Below, piece after piece: positions 21,464 to 31,826 of a stretch of 60,000 nucleotides of DNA (positions within the stretch are counted from its first letter, which is position 1; every line of letters begins with the position of its first letter). A program made the translations under genes and the position numbers. The stretch comes from Tubulanus polymorphus (Eukaryota > Nemertea > Palaeonemertea > Tubulaniformes > Tubulanidae), in contig NC_134035.1 in assembly GCF_964204645.1 (NCBI RefSeq), positions 7,318,501 through 7,378,500 of the forward strand, given 5' to 3'. Under the pieces are notes generated by a model. It was given only the letters and a program-made list of their open reading frames with translations, was not told where the DNA came from and ran no database searches.

Positions 21464-22062
21464 TGTTGTGGGGGTCCTCTTTCCCAGTGTCCGGGTGACG
21501 TGTGTTGACCACCTGCGTTGTTTGCGTTTCACCAGCGTAGTTCCTTGGGGTTCTTCTCATAAATTAACTACAACTAGCTTTTCTATCGATCCAGATCTTT
21601 ATTCTTATACTCTCTTCTTACAATCTTCCTAGCACGTCCCCTCTAGTTCTAACCACTAGCTCAACCGACCCAGCTCTACCGACCAAGCTTTCGACCCCAC
21701 TGCATTAAAACCCTCCCTTTTTATACTTATTCTTCCTTCGCTCGTGACGTATATTTCCACACCGCTTGGCCTCATCGCCAGAGACGTCTTATTCTATTAC
21801 TACAGTCCTACTGGCCATGTAAATCATTTCTACGTGTGTTATACGTCACGAGCGCTAAATTTATAACTCAACTTTCCAGAGCTCAAGGCTGCTGCTATAA
21901 CAAGCTTTCCCACGTAGACACCCACGTCACTCTCACCTATCTTCTATGCTTCTCTCTTATGTGTGACGTAAGTATTCACGTAGGTCGCCTGCTAACCGCA
22001 ACTACTGCCTTGAACTCCGGCTTATTTCCCACTGTCTAAATAGGTAATTTATTACTCCAATA
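21464..22062 (-). repeat. 3' LTR of the env-bearing element
   Basis: 599 bases, matching 31223-31822. In element orientation it starts TATTGGAGTAATAAA and ends CCCCCACAACA. A TATAAAAA box is complementary to 21718-21725. Differences from the 5' LTR: C/G in CCACSTGCG, a missing CTT-type repeat unit near 21578, and G/T near 21969. Confidence 0.9.
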
Positions 22063-22077
22063 CCATCCCCCTTTCCA
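22063..22077 (-). promoter_or_regulatory. polypurine tract
   Basis: On the minus strand GGAAAGGGGGATGG directly abuts the start of the 3' LTR, the position where the plus-strand primer of reverse transcription is made. Confidence 0.8.
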
Positions 22078-22170
22078 GACGATTGTACCCCCAATCGCCA
22101 AAAAAATACTGAAGCCCGTTTACACTTCCAAAGATTTTTTTTAAGAGCAATAGTGCAAAATCAGTACCCC

Positions 22171-22419
22171 TTACTTCCATAAACAACTTTTTCTTTTTTG
22201 TTTTTCTTTTTTAACAACTTTCACCTCTTGAACTTCACCGTAAGGCAATAAAAATGGTGCTTTATGATAAATGATACAACAATCTTGCAACTGACGCACA
22301 TAAATTTTCAACATCTGGATGGTAGAGAGAGAAAAAAAACCCATTATTTTTTCCTGACCAGCAACAATAACAGTACACCTGGCCAAAAAGTCACCCTTAA
22401 TACTGAGTAAAATCCCCAT
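22171..22419 (-). CDS. small sense-strand accessory ORF, unknown
   Basis: An 82-codon ORF between env and the 3' LTR in the sense of the element. Its ATG at 22419 lies two bases after GAATGTTTCAG, a good 3' splice site, so it could be expressed from a spliced RNA using the leader donor at 31175. The protein has a beta-rich hydrophobic body (KGDFLARCTVIVAGQEK; FSLSTIQMLKIYVRQL) and a strongly basic tail (KVVKKEKQKRK). No family recognised. It could also be chance: the stretch is short and AT-rich. Confidence 0.35.
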   Translation of the reverse strand: MGILLSIKGDFLARCTVIVAGQEKIMGFFSLSTIQMLKIYVRQLQDCCIIYHKAPFLLPYGEVQEVKVVKKEKQKRKSCLWK

Positions 22420-22488
22420 CTCTGAAACATTCTACTTCCATCCGCCATAAAGACTAAACCCTCATTACCATCCGGATTATCATTCACA

Positions 22489-22823
22489 ATGGACCCGATA
22501 GAGTTTTTCGGTAAGCAACTTATTTTGAATACTTATAAACTAACACACCAACCATTTTGTACAGTTTTATCATTACATGCGATAATACATTATGCGCCAC
22601 TCTTGCACTTTGTTATTTTAAACGATCACATCGCCCCTGATAAGATCTATTACCCCATGCGCTATTTCTAAAAATGTGAACAATATAATACCAGAAAAAC
22701 CTTGAATTTTAACAATGTTAGTCATGTAACTATAATTACTAATTGTAAAAACGTTAATTGCACTTCAGTCCATTTCATTACCGTTGTATTATATTATGCA
22801 GCAATACTTTTATATATACAATC

Positions 22824-22854
<31 letters not shown>

Positions 22855-23935
22855 TCAGCACTACCAAGGTACTGTACGGCAACGTACGAATACCGTGCTT
22901 CAAAGCATGAAGTATATAAAATTAGAAACCTCAAAATTAACAACATATATATCTCATCCTGTCATATTTTGTTTTTCATATCAGCCTCACTGGTCCTACA
23001 CATGCTGTATGGCTTTATTCTAGCACAGCCCGGTAAGACTTCTTAATTCATTTTATGTACCAAAAAAAACAATTTATAACTGCTTTTTCTAATATACTTT
23101 TGCAACGCAGGCAACCGACAACAATTATTAAACATAATTCGGGCTGCCACCGACGACTTACGCGCCGCGTTTTCAGGTATACATTATATATATCCCTCTT
23201 TACAACCATAGTTCATACGTATTTATTTATTCATTGCGTATACCATTAGTTATATGTTCTAATGCTAATAATTATACTATGGCAACGCCACGAACACAAT
23301 TCCACATGTTACCTCTATATATATTGTCTATTTACGCAGGGCTCCCAGTTCCATCCACCCCATCCCCAACACGAGGGCAACATACGGCGCGGCAAAGGGG
23401 CACGGGAAGGGGGTAACCAAGCGGCGGCACCCTCCGCATGCATCCCTATTCCCGTCGTACTAACGCGCCCTCAGACCAGAGCGTGGACCCCTCGCCCTCC
23501 GGTCTGGGGCCACAACCTCCACCCTATAACCGCATGTCCCCATCCCCCAGTACCTCTTCTCCCAACCCAACTCCTTTTCTCGACCTTTCTCAGCACCCCC
23601 TCCTATCACTTGGAGTTCCCGATTCCCCTCCTGTACCTGATTCCCCCCTCTTACCTGGTCCCCATTCCCGATATCCGATCCTTCACATCCCTGATACCCC
23701 TGCTAGCCCTTCTGCAAGCAGCACCTCCAGCTCCCTGCCGTCGCTGGCTAGCTACTTCCCACCTCCTTCACCTACAAATTCCAGTGGCAGCGAACCCGGT
23801 AAGAATTTTATAAAATATACAAGCAAATATAACAAATTCGTATTTCAGTCCGAGAAATTACAATATGAACCATATGGGAATTAAAAAAAAACTTATGCAA
23901 ATACAAATCCTATATTTCAGAACGAGAAGAATGAC
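22489..23935 (+). CDS. candidate five-exon antisense gene inside the LTR element
   Basis: On the strand opposite to gag, pol and env. Exon 1 (22489-22510) starts ATGGACCCG and ends at TCG/GTAAGC. Exon 2 (22985-23032) follows CATATCAG and ends CCG/GTAAGA. Exon 3 (23111-23176) follows CAACGCAG and ends CAG/GTATAC. Exon 4 (23340-23798) follows TTTACGCAG and ends CCG/GTAAGA. Exon 5 follows TATTTCAG at 23849, or TATTTCAG at 23921 with a stop at about 23935. Exons 2, 3 and 4 are 48, 66 and 459 bases, all multiples of three, and every junction is phase 1. The joined frame is open except for one TAA at 23414-23416. Predicted product about 200 residues: a hydrophobic N-terminus (exon 2: SLVLHMLYGFILAQ), a helical charged segment, then a Pro/Ser-rich domain with a PPPY motif. 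An ATTAAA lies at 24056. No family recognised. Confidence 0.5.
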
Positions 23936-24489
23936 CAGATCTATTTACACTCACTGGAGTTCGTTTCTTTTTATACCACATTTAGTATGATAATACAAAT
24001 TTAGTTAGATACAAAACCACCAACTTCTCTTCCCCTTTTTTTGGAAGTAAGCATTATTAAAACAGTATACACCGAAAGTTTCCCTTTTTTATTATGTTCC
24101 TCTCCCTTTCCATACACTGACCGCCTCGATCTTTAACCGTTTAAGATGGTTTGTCCAACCTGTCCCGACTCCAATCAACGACGTAAATTAATACTGATGC
24201 CAAGTACATCATTTAGTTGATTATCGTGTGCCCAGCACATGTTGGCAACAGACAGCTTCAACAATTAATGAATAATTCCATAATAATTTTCTAAGTGCAT
24301 TTTATAAAGATGAGCCGAAATTTATGCAAAAATGGATATACTGATCAGATACATCTGAATCGCCGAGATGTCAGCCGCTAGTCCCCACCCATTGCCTCAG
24401 AAAGCAAATTCATCCGTAGTCTAGGCAGGGATAACATGTACTGCTATTTGTGGCGAAGAGTCGTTATAGACAGGCTGGCCGCCATATCT
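23936..24489. other. non-coding interval between antisense exons and env
   Basis: No ORF of note on either strand. It holds a possible ATTAAA signal for the plus-strand gene at 24056-24061 and pyrimidine-rich tracts. Confidence 0.4.
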
Positions 24490-26927
24490 CTATGGGAGGT
24501 CGTCACTCATTAAGACTGCATCCCGCTGATGCACCATCCAAAATTTAGTAAAAATTTCCCCACTACACAATCTCCTTAGCGGCTTATTGAAAAGCCGACT
24601 GGCGTAAATTGTTTTAATGAAGCAGTTCGTGCAAGGGGTATTTTTATCATATGTAACATTGATTGCAACCAACGGTCCGTATGTTTTGATCTTAATCTCT
24701 GCCAACGGCTGGACGGCCTTGACTTCCTCCCATAAATGAGGAGATACGAACCCTAAATGTAAAACAGCCGACGCCCCATCATGATTATAAACTTCGGCTA
24801 AGACCTCTGCAGACAGCCTAGGAGAGGAACATGACGCTAATGATATCTGCCACCGACGTCTACTCATAAACCGCCACCCGTCAGTAAAAAAATACCGCAG
24901 TGTCGAGTATACGACCATACCTACAACTGCCCATTCAATTATAGCCTCCCAATCTAACAAGGTTTCCGATGCCTTCCTAATCGCAGACAAGTCAATATCC
25001 AACTGTTCGTGAATTATGTCCAAATTCCCTGCCTCTACACTTTTAACCATTGTTAAAGCGGTCCCTGCCGCCGCCCATGCCTTATATCGTTTGCATAAAA
25101 CCGCCGATACTATTATTGCCACAATTACTAACGAAATCAGAATATAACCACCGATTTTCAAAGAACTATGTGTCCCCCTAATTTCTGACCGTAAATAATC
25201 GGACCTACTTGTATACGCTATCTTGTCACGGCTTATAGCCTGCGCCAATTTTTTAAAATCAGCTTCCTTAGCGTTTTCAGCCCGTATCACATTATCCCAT
25301 TCATGTCCTTCTATATTAAAATCAGGCAGTGTGATACGCGGAATTTTAGAATATAATACCTCTGTTTGCATATTATCAATATCATCCTCTTTACCCAAAA
25401 GTAATGCCGCCGGTATGTTAACGGGATATAATCGAGTTATTCTATCATGACCTTTTTCACAATTTTTTAAAGTTGGCGAAAGCGTAAAGTATTTCGAATT
25501 CAACCCACAATGACATTGCAAGGTGACAACACAAAAATCACAGACCGGAACCCTAATTGGTGGATCCAGTCCACATTGGGAAATCCAATCATCTCGCTTG
25601 TCGTGAATGGATATCAAATATTTATTGGTTGTCAACAGGACCGCCTGAGACAGAGGCGCCACGGAAGTATATGTCAGATCACACTGCCCAATTAGATCCT
25701 TAGGATTATCAAAGAAAAGTGCAGACGCGCATGATTTTTGTGTTCGCGTATAGATAATCCATCTGGTAATCCATCTGCACAATTCTGTATATAACGTCCT
25801 TGGCAAAGCGAATAAGTGGCTTCATCAATCAACACGTAAGTTTGCAAATTCTTACTAACGCCAAAGAAGCGGGGGAGGTTAATTATTTTTGTATACACCG
25901 TAGCGGTTGCATTAACCGGAAGGTGAAAAGATAATATATTATACAAACGAAAATGCGTATTTTTTGCTTGTATTGGGATCTGCATATGAACCACTATATA
26001 TTCACGAGTCCTGACAGTAAACGTTCGCGCGTGCGAATAATAATAACTCGGGGTTTGATGTGCCAGCTCAAACATGGGGTAAAAATTCTTCAATGTAACG
26101 CGAATTTTTGATAAGATTTCCTGGAGACTTGTTACCGGAATTAACTCTACAGGTAGTCTATTTGATAGTAAAACGTTAGTGGAGCGCAACCACGCGGCCA
26201 TGTGGCTGCTGATAGCCTCAATAACATCCCCATAATTAATGGAATACCGCACTACGTATGATAGTGCATGTACCCTTGCTTGTAAACGAGCCTGATTCAT
26301 AGTATTATTTACAACGAATTCCGAAAGTTTTGACATATAATCTCTGTTTTGTCGTACTAGAGACTTGACTAACTTAAATCTAGAATCTGTTACGTTGGCA
26401 AAGCTAGTTAACCGTTCTTGTAACTGGACAATAGCTTTATGATCTAATTTTTGTAATGCATCAAACTTATTCATATGTCTTTCCACTATTTGTAACTGCT
26501 CAGTAGTGGCGACCCCAAAAATCAAACTGGCGACATCTCCGATGAATGATAGTGGTGTTCGTTTCATACGGCCTTCTCTTCTTGTACTCGGAATTTCAAC
26601 AGGTAATAATGATTCAATCATACGCCTGGAACTGTTAAATTTTTGATCAGCTCGGATTTTACGCAAACGCATTAGGCGAAACATTTTCTCTATTTGTCGG
26701 CATTCGGCATTGGGCATTCCACACGTCATATTAGGAATTGTCATCGAAAACCGGGAAACATCTACTAAAGGAATCATAACACTATGTTCCCATTTTGTTG
26801 CTGCTACATTTATCTCGTCAACTGGCTGGAACACTACTCCAGCCCCCATCCGTAGCTCTGCATCCCATGCAGCCATTGGTCCTATCCACGACCAAATCAT
26901 AACGATATGAACTATACTCCGAACCAT
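24490..26927 (-). pseudogene. env: envelope glycoprotein-like gene, frameshifted
   Basis: Two frames overlapping at 25692-25806 make up one gene. The first (ATG 26927, 411 codons) has a signal peptide (about 1-20), conserved cysteines, a furin-type site RMKR at about 120-123, and after it a hydrophobic glycine-bearing segment (PLSFIGDVASLIFG), the layout of the baculovirus-F/errantivirus type of class I fusion protein. The second frame carries the Cys-rich remainder and a membrane anchor (about residues 219-238, GGYILISLVIVAIIVSAVLC). About 200 residues follow the anchor, with a second weak hydrophobic stretch, unusual for this family. The start is preceded by TTGTTTTAG, a splice acceptor, and has the context GAACCATGG. 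The frameshift near 25750 breaks the gene. Confidence 0.8.
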
Positions 26928-26936
26928 GGTTCCTAA
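26928..26936 (-). promoter_or_regulatory. splice acceptor before env
   Basis: On the minus strand AAATGTTGTTTTAG/GAACCATGG: a pyrimidine-biased tract and AG five bases before the env ATG, fitting expression of env from a spliced subgenomic RNA. Confidence 0.55.
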
Positions 26937-26979
26937 AACAACATTTTAAATCATAACTTCTTGATTTCCTAACAATTTC

Positions 26980-29900
26980 TTAAAACACAGCAACTTTATA
27001 CTCATACTCATTTCTCCTATTATCCTTAATTAATTTCGCAACAACTGTACTATTTACATGAACTAATGTTTTAACCTTTCGATTATCATCCGTTCTCAAT
27101 CTGTAATTAACTTCTCCTATTTTTTCAATAATTTCATATGGGCCCAGCCAAAATGAATGTAATTTCTTTGATGCCCCAGTAGGCAAATGTGGGTAATAAA
27201 GAAAAACCTTACTCCCCACTTCAAACTGAATATCTTTAGCATTTTTATCGTACTGCTGCTTCATTTTTATTTTGCTCAGTTCCCGATTCTTACGAACTAT
27301 GTCATGTACTATATCCATCTTCTTAATTAAGTGTTGAAAATAGGCCACATGAGACCCATATTCATTTTTTGGAGCTGATATGGCTAGTTCCATGGGCAAT
27401 TTAGGCATCCGCCCAAAAACAATTTCAAAAGGCGTGAATGACGTCGAATTGATATTATTTGAGGAATTCATTGCGAATACCGCAGATTGCAGATATAAGT
27501 CCCACTTTCCCGGGCTTTGTCCATCTAATAACTTAGCTATTGATTTGTTTAATTGTCTATGTTGTACTTCTAAAGCACCATTCGCCTGTGGATGATATGA
27601 GGACGTAGTTTTTGTTCTACCCCCCAAGAGGATGGCCGTTCGTTGAAAGACTTTTGAGATAAAGTTTGACCCATTGTCGGTAAGTATAGTAGAAAACATC
27701 CCATATCTCAAAATGATACCATCCACCAACCTTTCGGCGACCTCTTCTGCCGATGCCGTCTTAAGCGGAAATGCCTCCATATATGATGAAAAAGTTTCAA
27801 TACATGTCAACACATATTTATGCCCCTTGTCAGACACCGGAAAGGGACCCACCATATCCATAGCAAATTTATGGAAAATTGGCTCCATCTTTTTTAACCA
27901 CAACAGTGCTTTATGATCTGTGACCACCGTAAAAGGATTTCCATACAGGTATACTTTATAATACTTAATGGCTGAAATGAGTGCCAGACACTCCCGCTCA
28001 CTAGCGGAATATGCTTGTTCTTGTTTTGTTAGTGCTCGTCCACCGTATGCAATTACGTGTTCTTGACCATCGTCTCCTTTCTGTACAAGACAATATCCCA
28101 TCGCAAAATTTGATGCGTCGCAGTGAACCTTGAACTTGCGTTCCAGAGAAGGATATGCTAACACGGGTGCTGTTATAAGTGCCTGTTTCAAGTCATCAAA
28201 CGCTTTCTGACAATCGTCAGACCATAGAAATGGTATACCCTTTCTCGTCAATAGTGTCAATGGTCGTGCCCGCCCCGAAAAGTTCTTAATGAATTTTCTA
28301 TAGAAATTAGCAGCCCCTAGGAAAGACCGAACTTGAGTTTGATTTGTAGGCACAGGGCAGTTTCGAATCACATTTACTTTCTCGGGATTAGTTCTAATGC
28401 CATCCCCGTCTAAATAGAAACACAAAAACTTACAGTTTGGTCGAGCAATAAAACATTTGCTGGGTTTAAGTGTCAACCCCGCCACCCGTAATCTTTCAAA
28501 AAGTTGGCGTAAATGTTGTAAGTGATCCTCCCAACACGTAGAAAATACTAAAAGGTCATCTAAATAAACCAAAACAGAGTGTCCTTATGAATGTAAGAGG
28601 CGAGCCATAATGGATTGAAAAATACTAGGGGCCGATGCTATGCCCATGGGTAATCTAGTAAATTGGTAATGACCAGTAGGCGTTACGAACGCCGTTTTGT
28701 GACGAGACTCTTGTGAAATCGGGATCTGAAAATAACCACTTCTTAAATCTAGAGAAGAAAATATTTTTGGCCTAGCGGTGCCACACATAGTTAAGGTGTC
28801 AAAGATATGAGGTATTGGATGTAACGTTTGCAATTTTAATACCTTATTTAATCGCCTAAAATCAATACACAATCGATATGACCCATCTGGTTTTGGTACC
28901 AAAAGTGCGGGAGAACTATAATTTGAATTTGAATCTTCAATAACGCCTTGCTTTTTAAGTTCATCAATCTGCTTATCTAAAATATCCCTCAACGCTAATG
29001 GAACCCGATATGGTCGTGACCGAATAGGCACCTCATTTTCAGTCTCAATATTGCATTCAACCCCCTTTGCGGTTCCCAACTCCAATATCCCTTCTGCAAA
29101 CCTATCTCTGTATTCTTCCAATAATGATTTTAAATCAGCTTTTTGCTGTACCGATATGTCTCCCGTTTCCACACTATCTAATATATCGTTTTGATTTTCA
29201 GGTTGAGGCGTGGAAATACCTTCACTATCAATTGTCATATATGACCCGTCTGCGATAGGAGCATCTAAATCGATGAGAGTAACATCTCCTAAAATGGCAC
29301 CCTTTTTTAACCGTTTTGAATAATTTGATGGATTACAAACTTGCACAGGTAATACCCCACTTTTAATATTAGATATACTAGCCGCACCCATAATACCATA
29401 TTTATCCCATAATCTAGCTGACTGTTGAACAAAACCTACACCGTCCTTTCTTCCCGTCCCCTTCATTTTTACTTTTATCTGCACCTGTGTACCAGGCGGA
29501 ATTGTGACCGTATCGTTAGCTACTATACAAATTTGTAATTGTACCTTTGCCCCCTCGTGAAGAGGTATTGAGTGACCGGATGACAGATGTAGGAGCTTTC
29601 TCGGAGTGTCAATAACCACACCCTGACTGTTAATGAAATCCATGCCTAGAATACATGGGTGAGCCAATTTCCTTAATATCAGAAATTCTTGCTTAACAAC
29701 CCTTGATTTCATTTTAAGATTTAATTTAACAATACCGAATATTTCTAATGTACCCCCATCAGCTACCGTAGCATATTTATAACCGTCATATTCTAACGGC
29801 GTTACTAATACCGTGGATCTTAATTTTAAAAAGTATTCATATGATATGACACTTCGAGTTGCTCCTGTATCAATCAAAACATCCATCCGTTCATCAAAAA

Positions 29901-30051
29901 TAACACAATTTAAGGATAGCGGGTGCTCAGAGCATAATACTTTTGGTTTTTCTTTCAAAATTTTCTGCTTTGTCAAGTTTTGTTTGTGAGATTTCAATTT
30001 TGTCTGTGAGCGCCCACTATCCCCCGTTATCCCCGATCCTACCTCATACAA
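26980..30051 (-). pseudogene. pol: pol: protease, reverse transcriptase, RNase H, integrase; one stop and one deletion
   Basis: A single frame shared with gag. Aspartic protease with LIDTGATRSVIS (about residues 59-70 of the first ORF). RT: VIEDSNSNYSSPALLVPKPDG, LCIDFRRLNKV, SSLDLRSGYFQI, LPMGIASAPSIFQ. A TAA at 28585-28587 interrupts just before the YLDD box. RNase H begins with KVHCDASNFAMG and reaches TDHKALLWLKKM, where the frame passes directly into the integrase core (FAMDMVGPFP). The end of RNase H and the HHCC zinc domain are deleted. The integrase core keeps Asp (MDMVG), Asp (LTDNGSNF) and Glu (NGALE), followed by a C-terminal domain (FEVGSKVFLYYPH). Gag-Pol would supply all enzymes of replication and insertion; this copy cannot. 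Confidence 0.9.
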
Positions 30052-30114
30052 TACTTTGGCATTCTCTGTTTGTATTGCTCTGGACAGCTGCCCTAAGCCA
30101 TCCTTGCTACAGCC

Positions 30115-31125
30115 CTAATTAGTCCGCTGTTGTCGATTCGTATTCCGACGGCAATATCTGCTAATATGTCCAGGTAAACCACATTGATAACAAATGATGT
30201 TTCTATTTTCCGTTGCAAAGGTAGATTTCGCTGGCCCCCTGCAATTTGTAGCCATATGTCCAATTATGTTACACCTGTAACATCGACCTCTAAACGTAGG
30301 GTAGCGAAATCTATTGTTTGTAGCTCCATTTCGCGCGTACGTAATCGCTTCAAACGGTCGTTGAATTCGCGTAAGAGCCCGACTTTCCTGTGCCATCGTC
30401 TCCTCCTTTCGTTGTTTAATTTCTAGCTGATTTATTCTTGTTTTCAGTTCGTCCCACTCCGCGTTGGCTGTCTCGACTTGATGAACACCAGGGCCATCTA
30501 TTTTCAACATCTGGACTACGTTACTAGCCATTTTGATGGCTTTGTCCAGATCCTCTGGCATTTGCGTCCAAACGATTTTGCGAATGTCCGCGGAGAGACC
30601 GTCAATAAACGTACTCAACGTCACATGCGCGGGTAATTCCAATTCATTCGCTCTCCGTTTAACATCGTCTGCGAAACTGTCTACTGTTTGGCCTGAAACC
30701 ATGCGCATGTGTTTCAGCTGGTGAGTTTTTAGCATTTTTCGATCCGGGTTATTATATCGCTGATTAAACGCTTGTAATAAATTATTCCACACGCGTTTTT
30801 TATCTTTATCGACACCTAAATACCAAGAGCGAGCTTCTCCCCTCAAAAACAAGGGAAAGCTCCTCAGTATCTGACGGTCACTCCATGCCATGAGTTTTAC
30901 GTATTGTAAAAATGCGTCCAACCATGGTTCCGGATCGTTTGTTCCGTCAAAATGTTCTGGTTTCAGCCCGCTTACGCCTTTCGGGACAATGATTATTTCA
31001 TCGTCACTATCATTGTCGTCGTCTTGTCCTACAGCCGGATTGGCTGGTCCCACGGCCGGTTGCTGTCCCGCGTTTGCCATCCCCAACAGTTGTGCTTTTC
31101 GTTTAACGGGTTGGTTATAAAACAT
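30115..31125 (-). CDS. gag: Gag polyprotein of the env-bearing LTR element
   Basis: A 336-codon intact ORF. After a disordered acidic N-terminus (QDDDNDSDDE, about 34-44) comes a retrotransposon capsid-type domain (about 60-200; SDRQILRSFPLFLRGEARSWY, VDSFADDVKRRANELELP), a short coiled coil (about 225-245), and two CCHC zinc knuckles near the C-terminus (CYRCNIIGHMATNC and CYQCGLPGHISRYC). It packages the element RNA into particles. It ends with TAG at 30115-30117. The downstream sequence stays open in the same frame into pol, so readthrough of this UAG (next base G) is the likely way Gag-Pol is made. Confidence 0.9.
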   Translation of the reverse strand: MFYNQPVKRKAQLLGMANAGQQPAVGPANPAVGQDDDNDSDDEIIIVPKGVSGLKPEHFDGTNDPEPWLDAFLQYVKLMAWSDRQILRSFPLFLRGEARSWYLGVDKDKKRVWNNLLQAFNQRYNNPDRKMLKTHQLKHMRMVSGQTVDSFADDVKRRANELELPAHVTLSTFIDGLSADIRKIVWTQMPEDLDKAIKMASNVVQMLKIDGPGVHQVETANAEWDELKTRINQLEIKQRKEETMAQESRALTRIQRPFEAITYARNGATNNRFRYPTFRGRCYRCNIIGHMATNCRGPAKSTFATENRNIICYQCGLPGHISRYCRRNTNRQQRTN

Positions 31126-31174
31126 AAACCAGAGTTTTTATAAATCGATTCAAAGTTTTGTATAATGTCACTCA

Positions 31175-31176
31175 CC
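31175..31176 (-). promoter_or_regulatory. leader splice donor
   Basis: On the minus strand CTAGTG/GTGAGTGA lies between the PBS and the gag ATG, the place of the major splice donor in retroviruses. It could serve the acceptors before env and before the ORF at 22171-22419. Confidence 0.5.
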
Positions 31177-31203
31177 ACTAGCTTGGCTGCGAGACCGGAA
31201 TTC

Positions 31204-31222
31204 TGCCGCTATTCTCCACCAG
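31204..31222 (-). promoter_or_regulatory. primer-binding site
   Basis: TGGTGGAGAATAGCGG begins two bases after the 5' LTR end (minus orientation). TGG pairs with a tRNA CCA end. I do not assign the tRNA. Confidence 0.7.
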
Positions 31223-31822
31223 TGTTGTGGGGGTCCTCTTTCCCAGTGTCCGGGTGACGTGTGTTGACCACGTGCGTTGTTTGCGTTTCACCAGCGTAGT
31301 TCCTTGGGGTTCTTCTCATAAATTAACTACAACTAGCTTCTTCTATCGATCCAGATCTTTATTCTTATACTCTCTTCTTACAATCTTCCTAGCACGTCCC
31401 CTCTAGTTCTAACCACTAGCTCAACCGACCCAGCTCTACCGACCAAGCTTTCGACCCCACTGCATTAAAACCCTCCCTTTTTATACTTATTCTTCCTTCG
31501 CTCGTGACGTATATTTCCACACCGCTTGGCCTCATCGCCAGAGACGTCTTATTCTATTACTACAGTCCTACTGGCCATGTAAATCATTTCTACGTGTGTT
31601 ATACGTCACGAGCGCTAAATTTATAACTCAACTTTCCAGAGCTCAAGGCTGCTGCTATAACAAGCTTTCCCACGTAGACACCCACGTCACTCTCACCTAT
31701 CTTCTATGCTTCTCTCTTATGTGTGACGTAATTATTCACGTAGGTCGCCTGCTAACCGCAACTACTGCCTTGAACTCCGGCTTATTTCCCACTGTCTAAA
31801 TAGGTAATTTATTACTCCAATA
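31223..31822 (-). repeat. 5' LTR of the env-bearing element
   Basis: 600 bases, nearly identical to 21464-22062. It contains a TATAAAAA box complementary to 31478-31485 and several ACGTCAC/GTGACGT motifs resembling CRE half sites. Short ORFs inside it are shadows. Confidence 0.9.
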
Positions 31823-31826
31823 GCGC

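Larger units (their letters stand above)
21464..31822 (-). mobile_element. env-bearing Ty3/gypsy-type LTR element (endogenous retrovirus-like)
   Basis: Complete 10.36-kb insertion in minus orientation: 5' LTR 31223-31822, PBS, gag, pol, env, a 2.4-kb 3' region with a small sense ORF and an antisense exon series, PPT and 3' LTR 21464-22062. The two LTRs differ at about three places by eye, so the insertion is young. A 4-bp target duplication GCGC flanks it. Coding defects are one nonsense codon and one internal deletion in pol and a frameshift in env, so this copy would need help in trans to move. Confidence 0.9.

Noticed and set aside
21836-22039. 67-residue ORF repeated at 31596-31799
   Set aside because: It lies inside both LTRs and has no protein-like features; LTR shadow.
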